64,000 nucleotides of DNA from DASCOT01 sp965197275 (lineage in GTDB: Bacteria; Acidobacteriota; UBA890; WLXD01), in assembly GCA_965197275.1 (NCBI GenBank), contig CBDAMQ010000015.1, positions 1-64,000 on the forward strand. Reading direction: 5' to 3'. Shown in pieces: positions 9,424-17,147 of the stretch (position 1 is the stretch's first letter; each line of letters starts with the position of its first letter). Below the pieces are notes generated by a model that worked only from the letters and a program-made list of their open reading frames with translations, did no database searches and had not been told where the DNA came from. The position numbers were made by a program, and so were the translations under genes.

Positions 9424-11349
9424 TCACTCCGGCGTTGTCTCGGCATTGATGAGCGCATCGACCGCCAGCTCCGCGGCGCCGATCGCGCCCTCGGTCATGG
9501 CGTCGGCCATCGCATCCGAGTTGGCGATCGCGATGCGGCCGAAACGCTGGCGCGCGGCGACCCACGGAGCGCGCTCGGGCGGTAGCTCGTTGAGCATCCA
9601 TGCGACGTGACCGGTCTCCGGATCGTGGCCGTACGCATAGCCGTGTGGCCAGCGATTCACGGTGATCGCCTCGATGTCGCGCGCCGGGTCGAAGCCTCCG
9701 GCAGACAGTATCCGGCCGAGCTGGTCGCGGATCTCGCGCTCGAAGGTCTCGAACGTCGTCGCCAGCAGGCGCCGCCGGCCGGCCTGCCACTGCTCTGCCG
9801 CGGGTCGCCCGCGGGTCTCCGGCACCAGTGGGGCCCGCCACATGCGCACGACGATCGGCTCCTCAGGCGTGCGCGCGTGTCGGTAGTCCCCGATGCTGAT
9901 CGGCGTATTCAGGTTGACGCTGTCGAAATAGCCGCCCGGGCAGCGCACCGCATGCACCCCGAGCTTGGCGAAGGCGGTCCAATCGCGAATCAAGACGTTG
10001 GTGTAGATAAGCGGTGCCTTGAGTGCGTTCGACAGCGCCTTGTTCTGCTCGTCCGGCAGCTCGTCGCAAATGAAGGGAATCGCGACGTTGTAGCAGGCGA
10101 GCACGCAACGGCCGGCGCGAGCTCGCTGGGCGCGGCCGTGGCGGACGTAAGTGACCTCGACCTCCTCGGCAGTTCGCGGGTCGCCACGGTGGCCCACTCG
10201 CACCGCCGTGCTCTCCAGACGCAGGCGGACAGGCGAGCCCTCCCGATCGAGCTTGCCGTAATCGAATCGCGCCGCGACCACGTCCTCCATTGTGTTACCG
10301 GGTGCGACGTCGGGGATCAACGACCGGACGAGCAGGCGTGCGACAGACGAGTTGCCGTCCGGGAACTGGAAGAACGCGCGCTCCTCGGTGGCTTCCGTGC
10401 GTTCCTCGTCCCTGTCCAATCCGAGCCCGCTGGTTCCCGGCCAACTGCCGACGCCGGCCCAGGCGGAGATGCAGTCGTAGCCGATCGCCCAGCCGTTCGC
10501 CGTCTGCAGGAAGGAAACCGCCTCGCGGCCGACCTTGGCCGCCTCGAGGAGAAACCCCTCGTAGCTCGTGGTCTGGAGGTACTCGACTTTCTCCTCCAAG
10601 CTGAGGTGCGCCAGGTAGTCGACGTTCGACTCGTGCAGGCGCACGATGTCCTCACGGGCGCTTTCGGACAATGGTGTCCGCGCCATGAAATCGCGCCACG
10701 AGGGTTCGCCCTCGCCCACCAGCAGGCGATCGGTGCCGAACGTCTCGCGGTCGAAGAAGACCGATTCGCGCAGGCCGAACGAGCTGTACAGATCGTTGTC
10801 GACGAACTCGGGGTAGCGGCTCGGGTCGATGCCGATCCCGCGGATCAGGCGCTGGGATGCGGCGCTGTATCGGTTCAGGTTCGAGATGAAGATGGTGCCG
10901 CCATGCGACAGCAACATCCGGTCGTCGTGCCAGAACTCGTTGCGCTTGGCGTGACCGCCGAAGTCGTCATGGTTGTCGAGGATCAGGATGCGCGCTCCGG
11001 GGACGGCCTCCCGGTAGAACCATGCCGACGCCAGGCCGCTGATACCGCCGCCGACCACGATCAGGTCGTAGAGCTCACCGGTGTCGTCCGGATCGTCCCA
11101 GCGCATGCCGCTCACAAGCTGGTGAGCGACCTCGTAGGAGCCTTCATGACTGCCGCGCATACCGGTGCGGATCGGCGGATACGCCGCCGCGGATTGCGGG
11201 GTTGCTCCCGGTGCCTCGGGGCGGGCAAGGGCGTGTGTCTGCGCCCACGGCAAGGCCAGGCTCCCGCTCAGCGCGACGCTGACACCGGAGACGAAATCGC
11301 GGCGTGTGATCTCCCGGTGCATCCCCAGATCAAGATCCCGATCACTCAT
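9424..11349 (-). CDS. Tat-exported FAD oxidoreductase, spermidine dehydrogenase-like
   Basis: A 641-residue flavoprotein. The N-terminus carries a twin-arginine motif (residues 14-20, ITRRDFV) and a hydrophobic stretch, so the folded protein is probably exported. The segment YPPIRTGMRGSHEGSYEVAH followed by the FAD dinucleotide fold (VVGGGISGLASAW, about residues 98-110) and ILDNHDDFGGHAKRNEF is the hallmark of the SpdH-like family, in which spermidine is oxidised to 4-aminobutanal and 1,3-diaminopropane. The exact substrate here is inferred. An FAD-binding C-terminal segment with IAIANSDAMADAMTEGAI is also present. The start at 11349 (ATG) has GAGG five bases upstream; a GTG two codons earlier is possible. 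It lies 76 bases downstream of the intact Rieske gene, and the same pair recurs as remnants at 4.2-5.7 kb. Confidence 0.82.
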   Translation of the reverse strand: MSDRDLDLGMHREITRRDFVSGVSVALSGSLALPWAQTHALARPEAPGATPQSAAAYPPIRTGMRGSHEGSYEVAHQLVSGMRWDDPDDTGELYDLIVVGGGISGLASAWFYREAVPGARILILDNHDDFGGHAKRNEFWHDDRMLLSHGGTIFISNLNRYSAASQRLIRGIGIDPSRYPEFVDNDLYSSFGLRESVFFDRETFGTDRLLVGEGEPSWRDFMARTPLSESAREDIVRLHESNVDYLAHLSLEEKVEYLQTTSYEGFLLEAAKVGREAVSFLQTANGWAIGYDCISAWAGVGSWPGTSGLGLDRDEERTEATEERAFFQFPDGNSSVARLLVRSLIPDVAPGNTMEDVVAARFDYGKLDREGSPVRLRLESTAVRVGHRGDPRTAEEVEVTYVRHGRAQRARAGRCVLACYNVAIPFICDELPDEQNKALSNALKAPLIYTNVLIRDWTAFAKLGVHAVRCPGGYFDSVNLNTPISIGDYRHARTPEEPIVVRMWRAPLVPETRGRPAAEQWQAGRRRLLATTFETFEREIRDQLGRILSAGGFDPARDIEAITVNRWPHGYAYGHDPETGHVAWMLNELPPERAPWVAARQRFGRIAIANSDAMADAMTEGAIGAAELAVDALINAETTPE

Positions 11350-11425
11350 ATGCACCTCGGGCCGGCGGAGTTAGCTGCGTGTCCGCGTTCGCTGTTCCGG
11401 CGAGGACGACCTCGCCGCTCGTTCG

Positions 11426-12760
11426 TTAGTAGGGCATCACCCGCCCGACGTCACCGTCTACGGCGTTCACGTACCAGTGGATGAAATTGGCCGGCAAGAC
11501 GCTGCCGATCTCATGGGTGGCGTAGCGCCCGGGCCGGTAGGCGCCGGAGCGCATTCCGTCGTGGTTGTTCTCGCACAACCAGATGTCCTCCAGCAGCGTG
11601 ACGAGCCACACCTCCTTCAGCTTCTCGGCGTCGTAGTCCACGCCTCGCTTCGCATCCGGGTGCACGAGCCAGATGCACTCCACGTCGGTGAGCTTGATAT
11701 CGCGGGGGGTGAACCGAACCGCGAAGACGTAGTCGTCGTACCCGAGCCAGTAACCGGTCGACCAACCCGTCGCTGTCTCGGTGGACGTGCGTGATGTCGA
11801 CCTCGCGTCGGCACCCTCGAAGGCGGGCAGCAACGGTGCCGCTGGCTTGCCGTCCATCGTGCCGCTGACGTATCCGTTGAGCAGCCCACCCTTCCCTTGT
11901 TTCTCCGAAGGGGTCGTCAAGTCAGAGCCCGGGTACACGTGGCACAGATAGTCGTGCGACGGCCCGCAGTGGTAGCACTCCAGGAAGTTCTCCAGTGCCA
12001 GCTTCCAGTTGGCGTGCATCGGAACGTAGACCCGTTCGCCCACCTTCAATTGGGCGGTGCCGTGGGGTCCGCCCACATCGGTGCGGAAGGGCTCGATCGC
12101 TGAGTCGAACTCCGGCGGCTCCGGCTCTGGTGACAGGTTCACGAAGATGAAGCCGTCTGCCACGCGCAGGTGGCAGGGGATCAGGCCGTTGTCGGCCGGG
12201 TCGAAGTCCTCCTGCATGCCATAGGCATAGATCAGGCTGCCTTCGGTGTCGTACGTCCAGGCGTGGTACGGGCAGCGGAACACCGGCGAGCTGCCCGACT
12301 GGCTGAGCTGCTTCACCGACAGGCGTGGATCCTGGGGGATCGGATCCGCATCGTGACGACACAGGCGCGAGCCGCGGTGGCGGCAGACGTTGTAGAAGCC
12401 GCGGACTTCGTTGTCCCGCCCGCGCACGATCAAGATGCTCTCGCTGCGACCGAACTCGAACACGAAGAAGTCGCCCGTATTGGGGATCCTGCTCTCGTGG
12501 TCGACCATTTGCCAGAAATGATCGGCCACCAGGCGCTCATCGAACAGGTAGCGCGCTTCGTCGGTGTAGTACTCGGCGTCAATCGTGTCTCTTCGAAACC
12601 CGGCGGTGCCCGAATCCCCACCGCCCATCTGGCCCGGGTCCCGAATCCCCCTGGCGAGCAGATTCCTTGGTACCCCCATGGCGGCGGCGGTATATGCAAC
12701 AACGGCGCTGCGCGCCAAGTCACGCCGGGTCGAAGTGTTGCCGCCCTCCTTCTTGCTCAT
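11426..12760 (-). CDS. Tat-signal Rieske non-heme iron oxygenase (intact copy C)
   Basis: A 444-residue protein and the only undamaged Rieske gene of the array. Start at 12760 is set by TTGGAGGGCAGG just upstream and matches copy B. Twin-arginine motif at residues 11-17 (TRRDLAR). Rieske cluster ligands C126-x-H128 and C163-x2-H166; mononuclear iron motif E261-x2-H264-x4-H269 in ENFLECYHCGPSH, with a likely third carboxylate in LLEDIWLCENNH. The family (aromatic-ring-hydroxylating oxygenase alpha subunits and relatives) needs electrons from a reductase, and none is encoded in the window. Two oddities are a Tat signal on a normally cytoplasmic enzyme class and 34 residues between the two halves of the Rieske motif rather than the usual 15-17. 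The substrate is unknown; the downstream flavoprotein suggests linked oxidation of amines or related compounds. Confidence 0.87.
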   Translation of the reverse strand: MSKKEGGNTSTRRDLARSAVVAYTAAAMGVPRNLLARGIRDPGQMGGGDSGTAGFRRDTIDAEYYTDEARYLFDERLVADHFWQMVDHESRIPNTGDFFVFEFGRSESILIVRGRDNEVRGFYNVCRHRGSRLCRHDADPIPQDPRLSVKQLSQSGSSPVFRCPYHAWTYDTEGSLIYAYGMQEDFDPADNGLIPCHLRVADGFIFVNLSPEPEPPEFDSAIEPFRTDVGGPHGTAQLKVGERVYVPMHANWKLALENFLECYHCGPSHDYLCHVYPGSDLTTPSEKQGKGGLLNGYVSGTMDGKPAAPLLPAFEGADARSTSRTSTETATGWSTGYWLGYDDYVFAVRFTPRDIKLTDVECIWLVHPDAKRGVDYDAEKLKEVWLVTLLEDIWLCENNHDGMRSGAYRPGRYATHEIGSVLPANFIHWYVNAVDGDVGRVMPY

Positions 12761-12927
12761 CCTGCCCTCCAAGCTCTCTCGGTCCATGCACTTTGAGGGT
12801 TGGCACGTCCTTAGCCATTCGGAGTCTATCGCCGCCAACGACGAGCATCAATGGATTCGGAGATGCCTGCTTCTCGGACGAGATCTTCGTCACCATCCGC
12901 GGGAAGCGAAGTCGATCTGACAGCGCC

Positions 12928-14481
12928 TCAGATCGGCCCGGGTCGTGTCGCCTGGGGCCGATAGCGCAGCGCCTCCAGCGCATGCTGCTCCTGTACCCGG
13001 CCAGCATCGTCGAGGTCGGCGATGGTTCTCGCGACCCGCAGCATGCGATGCCAGCCGCGGGCGCTCAAACGTAGGTCGTCGGCGAATCGACGTACCTTTC
13101 TCAGCAACGCTGGTCCCAGGCCACAGACGATGTCGAGACGGCGCGCCGGCAGCGCCGCATTGAGTCCCGTTGGGGCGGCGTCGAAGTGGCGATTGCGCTG
13201 GCGCTGCAGCTGGCGTGCGGCGATCACGCGCTTGCGTACCTCGGCAGTCGGCTCCCCGGAGTCAGCATGAACAAGCTCGCGTAGGCAGGTACGCTCGACG
13301 GCGACGAAGATATCGATGCGGTCGAGCAGGGCACCGGAGACGCGGCGACGGTAGCGGGCGATCTCGAGGTCGCCACACGTGCAAGCGTCGTCGCCCGGTC
13401 CGCGGCCGCAGGGACACTCGTTCATCGCTGCCACGAGCTGAAAGCGTGCCGGGAATCGGCAGGTCTCACTGGCACGAACAATCACGGCCTCGCCCTGCTC
13501 CATTGGCTGGCGTAGCGACTCCAGCGCCTGACGCTGGAACTCGGGGAACTCGTCGAGGAACAGCACTCCGTGGGTTGCGAGGCTGATCTCACCGGGTCGC
13601 AGCGGCGCCCCTCCGCCCATCAGGCCGGCGGGGGTGATGCCGTGGTGCGGGGCTCGAAACGGGCGCTCATGTAGGAGTCCGCGGCCGTGAAGTCCGCCTA
13701 CCACCGAGTGCACCGCGCTCACCTCGAGCGCCTCATCGAACTCCAGCGGTGGCAACACACCCGGCAGAGCGCGCGCCAGTAGAGTCTTACCGGCGCCAGG
13801 CGGTCCGCTCATCAGCAGGTGATGCCCACCGGCGGCCGCCAATTCGAGTGCCCGTCTCGCCAGGTCCTGCCCCTTTACCTCGGCGAGATCGAAGGCGGCA
13901 GGCATGCGCTGTGATATCGACTCCGAGGGCTCGCTGGTCGCGAGCTCGCGTTCCCCACGCGCCCACGCCACCGCCTCGGCCAGAGAGCCGACCGCGAGTG
14001 CTTCGACATCCGGGACCGCGCTGGCTTCGTCGACGTTGTAGGTTGGCACGAGAATCCGCCGGACGCCGGCCGCCCGGGCCGCCATGGTGGCCGGGAGCAC
14101 CCCCGGAACCGGCTGGATGCGACCATCCAGCGACAGCTCCCCGAGGCACAGCGATCCGTCGAAACGGTCCACCGGGATGGCACGATCGGCCACCAGCATT
14201 GCAATGGCGATCGGCAGGTCGAGTGCCGAGCCGCTCTTGCGCGTCCCGGCGGGCGCCAGGTTGATGGTCGTGCGTCGCGGGGGCAGCGACAGGCCACAGT
14301 GGCTGCATGCTGCGTGAATCCGGTCGAGGCTCTCGCGAACGGCACTGCCGGGTAGGCCGACGATCGTCTGCCGGGGAAGGCCTTTACCGCGGTGTGCCTC
14401 GACGGTCACCAGGGTGGCGTGCACGCCGCTGATCACTGCAGATTGAATTCGCGCCAGGACGGCCCGCTGCTTGTCCTGCAC
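12928..14481 (-). CDS. comM: YifB/ComM family Mg-chelatase-like AAA+ ATPase
   Basis: About 517 residues. An N-terminal ChlI domain (GLPGSAVRESLDR, RRTTINLAPAGTRKSGSALD) is followed by an AAA+ core with Walker A SGPPGAGKTLLA, Walker B VLFLDEFPEF, the Cys-rich segment NECPCGRG...CTCG, sensor region RRRVSGALLDRID, and a C-terminal Mg_chelatase_C helix bundle (SARGWHRMLRVARTIADL). ComM is a hexameric helicase that promotes branch migration during natural transformation in Vibrio and Acinetobacter, and homologues are widespread. The start is uncertain: GTG at 14481 has AGGAGG closely upstream, while an ATG at 14511 would add ten residues. Transcribed divergently from the Nudix gene. Confidence 0.9.
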   Translation of the reverse strand: MQDKQRAVLARIQSAVISGVHATLVTVEAHRGKGLPRQTIVGLPGSAVRESLDRIHAACSHCGLSLPPRRTTINLAPAGTRKSGSALDLPIAIAMLVADRAIPVDRFDGSLCLGELSLDGRIQPVPGVLPATMAARAAGVRRILVPTYNVDEASAVPDVEALAVGSLAEAVAWARGERELATSEPSESISQRMPAAFDLAEVKGQDLARRALELAAAGGHHLLMSGPPGAGKTLLARALPGVLPPLEFDEALEVSAVHSVVGGLHGRGLLHERPFRAPHHGITPAGLMGGGAPLRPGEISLATHGVLFLDEFPEFQRQALESLRQPMEQGEAVIVRASETCRFPARFQLVAAMNECPCGRGPGDDACTCGDLEIARYRRRVSGALLDRIDIFVAVERTCLRELVHADSGEPTAEVRKRVIAARQLQRQRNRHFDAAPTGLNAALPARRLDIVCGLGPALLRKVRRFADDLRLSARGWHRMLRVARTIADLDDAGRVQEQHALEALRYRPQATRPGPI

Positions 14482-14603
14482 AGGCCTCCTGGATGTGCCG
14501 CCGGTTTTCATCCGACGTTGCGGTGGGCACGGTTCCTCGCCAGGAGACGGGCGACGACACCCGGTTTCTAGCCCAACAAGTCGATTTCGTGTATGACAGG
14601 ACG

Positions 14604-15044
14604 ATGGCAGCAAGCGTCACGGTAACTGCAGCGGGCGGCATCCTCGAACGCCAGGGCTCGAACGGTTCCGAGATTGCTGTAGTCCACCGTAGGCGCTACC
14701 GGCACGTCGATGGGTCGAAGGGCGACTGGGTCCTGCCGAAGGGCAAGATCGAGTGCGGTGAGAGCGTCGAGGCCGCTGCGCTTCGCGAAGTGGCAGAGGA
14801 GACCGGCTACGCCGGCAGGATCGTGGGCCCGTCATTCACCGTCGAGTACCGGGTGGGGAACAAGGCCAAGGTGGTCCATTTTATCCGCATGGTAACGACA
14901 GCTGTCGCCGGCGCGATCGATGAATCAGAGGTCGAAGCGGTGTGCTGGCTGACTCCGGCGCGCGCCATCGCCAGGCTCAAGTACCCGAACGAGCGCCAGA
15001 TCGTGGCCCGGATCTTCACCCCCGAGCCGGGGGAGGAGAGCTGA
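14604..15044 (+). CDS. Nudix hydrolase (MutT-like)
   Basis: A 146-residue single-domain protein. The Nudix box GX5EX7REUXEEXGU is complete at about residues 51-73 (GKIECGESVEAAALREVAEETGY), preceded by the typical GDWVLPKGK. Such enzymes hydrolyse nucleoside diphosphates linked to another moiety (oxidised dNTPs, dinucleoside polyphosphates, ADP-ribose). The substrate cannot be read from the sequence; the KG-rich entry LPKGKIE resembles diadenosine-polyphosphate hydrolase-like members. The start at 14604 is preceded by ACAGGACG. Divergent from comM; the genes share a short promoter region. Confidence 0.88.
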   Translation: MAASVTVTAAGGILERQGSNGSEIAVVHRRRYRHVDGSKGDWVLPKGKIECGESVEAAALREVAEETGYAGRIVGPSFTVEYRVGNKAKVVHFIRMVTTAVAGAIDESEVEAVCWLTPARAIARLKYPNERQIVARIFTPEPGEES

Positions 15045-15080
15045 TCCGCGTTCCCGGCGCCTGGTCAGGTGGTCTTGCGC

Positions 15081-17147
15081 TTACTGGCCTGTGCTTACCG
15101 TCTCGCGAATGACCAGCCGGTTGCCGGGGAAAAGCGTCGTCCTCGCGTTGATGCCGTTCCAGGAGCAGAGCTTCGCCACGGTGACGCCGAAGCGCTGCGC
15201 GATGCGGCCCAACGTATCGCCACGGCGCACCGTGTATGTGGTTGCGATGGCGCTGCCGTCCGTGTGCAGGGTCAGCTCGTCGCCCGGATATATCCGGCTC
15301 GTCGAGAGCTCGTTCCAGGTGCGTATGTCGCGCACGGCTACGCCGTGCATTCTGGCGATCCCGTCGAGTGTGTCGCCCCGGCGCACAGTGTAAGTGAGCG
15401 CTTCGGCGGTGCGGCCCGAAGCCGACGCTGCGAGTGGCAGGGCAGTGCTAGTCGAAGCGGTGGGCTTGGCGGCCGCGGTGGGGGCGGTCGTCGTCGTACC
15501 GCCGTAGTAGATATCGAGCGTGTCGCCTTGATTGAGACGATCAGATCTGAGTCCGTTCCATCGCTTCACATTGACCACCGTCGTGTCGTAGGCCCGTGCG
15601 ATCAACCACAAGCTCTCGCCGCGGCGGACGGTATGAACGACCTTGTCGCCCTGTCCAATGCCGGTCTGCTGCACCAGCTCGGGGCGTACCGTGCTCGGTA
15701 CACGGGCACCGCCAGCCCCCTGCGCGACAGGGATCAGCAGCGTGGTGCCGGCACGGACGCGCCGCGGATTGCTGATGCCGTTGTAATCGGCGATAGCGCG
15801 CCACGACAGGCCGTAGTCATCACCGATTTGTGACAGTGTCTCTCCACGGCCGACAACATGCTCGGCGACCCGCACGCGATCCTCGATCGGGATTGCGGCG
15901 TAGGCGACCCGGAAGTCGCGAGCGCGACCGACAGGAACCCTGAGCGTGTATTCCGGGATCCGCGGCGTCGTGCGCCGCAGTAGCTGCGGGTTGAGATCCT
16001 GGATCGTCTCTAGCGTCGTGCCGGCGGCCTCGGCGATGACTTCCAGGTCGGTCATCGAGTCGATAGTCACCTCGTCGTAGGCGAACGCGGGCTGCTCGTC
16101 GATCATGAAGTCGTAGCGTTCCGGATCCGATCCGATGAGGATGGCGGCGAGGATCTTGGGGACGAACTCGCGCGTCTCGCGCGGCAGCGCTCGGGTTGTC
16201 GCCAGGCTCCAGAAGTCGGTTGCGTTCGTGCGAAGCATGGCGCGGCCAACGCGGCCCTTGCCGCCGTTGTAGGCCGCAATGGCGAGGTGCCAGTCGTCGA
16301 ACTCAGCGTAGTAGTCGAGAATGAAGCGGGCGATGGCCCGGGTCGACTTTACGGGGTCGCGTCGTTCGTCGACGAAGTAGTCGACGCGCAGGCCGTAGAG
16401 GCGAGCGGTGGGCGCCATCAGCTGCCAGAGCCCGACGGCGCTGGCCCGCGAGCGTACGACCGGCTTGAAGAGGCTCTCGATGAGCGGGATCCAGGCCAGC
16501 TCCGCCGGCACACCGGCGTCGGCGAAAGTCTGGCGGATCAATGGCAGGTACCGCTGGGCGCGCTCGAGGCCGCCCTGGACGACCTCATGACGCTGCGTAG
16601 AGAGAAACTTCACCGCTTCGATGACGCGCGGATTGTCGGCCGGTACCGGAATGGTGAATCGCGGTAGCGCGGGCAGTGTGTCGGCGAGACGGGCGCGGAG
16701 CATGTTGATCTCGGCGCTACTGAGCACCGGGATCTCCTCGCTGGGCAGATCGGGCGCCGAAGCTTCCACGGGAATCAGATAGATATCGAGCTGCTGCGAA
16801 TCGACACGGTTGACGACGGTATTGAAGGCGCCGCGGAATTCGGCCTCCTCTCCCTCCGGGATGTCGGCTTCCATGAAGACGCTGATGGCGGCGTCGAAAT
16901 GCCCTTGCGCACCCGCTTCGTCGCCGCCACGGAGAGCCTCGACTCCGAGGCCGTAGTGACGGTCGGCTTCGACGCGGAGCTCCTCCACCGTCGGTTGAGG
17001 CTCCTCGATGACCATTGGTGGCACCAGCTCGGGCGGCGGGCTAGATGCCTTGGAGCAGCCGGCTGCGGCAGCGACTAGCGCCAGCAGGACAATGGCTGCG
17101 CAACGACCCGGTGAATCAGCGTCGCAGGAACAGGTCGTGGTCTTCAC
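15081..17147 (-). CDS. Membrane-bound lytic murein transglycosylase (MltD-like) with LysM repeats
   Basis: A lipoprotein of about 688 residues: hydrophobic leader ending in AAAAGCSK (imperfect lipobox). A transglycosylase SLT domain carries the catalytic Glu in IPLIESLFKP and the ASAVGLWQLMAPTARLYGL and AIAAYNGGKGRV motifs. Four LysM repeats follow (starting near EHVVGRGETLSQIG, HTVRRGESLWLIA, YTVRRGDTLDGIA and YTVRRGDTLGRIA). MltD-type enzymes cleave peptidoglycan glycan strands from the outer membrane, and LysM binds the wall. The gene overlaps the end of the aldehyde dehydrogenase gene by about 32 bases, which forces a GTG (17147) or TTG (17150) start; an upstream extension of the frame would run deep into that gene and add no plausible leader. 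Confidence 0.88.
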   Translation of the reverse strand: MKTTTCSCDADSPGRCAAIVLLALVAAAAGCSKASSPPPELVPPMVIEEPQPTVEELRVEADRHYGLGVEALRGGDEAGAQGHFDAAISVFMEADIPEGEEAEFRGAFNTVVNRVDSQQLDIYLIPVEASAPDLPSEEIPVLSSAEINMLRARLADTLPALPRFTIPVPADNPRVIEAVKFLSTQRHEVVQGGLERAQRYLPLIRQTFADAGVPAELAWIPLIESLFKPVVRSRASAVGLWQLMAPTARLYGLRVDYFVDERRDPVKSTRAIARFILDYYAEFDDWHLAIAAYNGGKGRVGRAMLRTNATDFWSLATTRALPRETREFVPKILAAILIGSDPERYDFMIDEQPAFAYDEVTIDSMTDLEVIAEAAGTTLETIQDLNPQLLRRTTPRIPEYTLRVPVGRARDFRVAYAAIPIEDRVRVAEHVVGRGETLSQIGDDYGLSWRAIADYNGISNPRRVRAGTTLLIPVAQGAGGARVPSTVRPELVQQTGIGQGDKVVHTVRRGESLWLIARAYDTTVVNVKRWNGLRSDRLNQGDTLDIYYGGTTTTAPTAAAKPTASTSTALPLAASASGRTAEALTYTVRRGDTLDGIARMHGVAVRDIRTWNELSTSRIYPGDELTLHTDGSAIATTYTVRRGDTLGRIAQRFGVTVAKLCSWNGINARTTLFPGNRLVIRETVSTGQ

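Noticed and set aside
9368..9841. Upstream extension of the M28 peptidase frame
   Set aside because: It would overlap the end of the flavoprotein gene on the same strand and place the signal peptide internally.
9607..11484. 625-codon open frame on the plus strand
   Set aside because: Antisense shadow of the spermidine-dehydrogenase-like gene; no recognisable motif or ribosome site.
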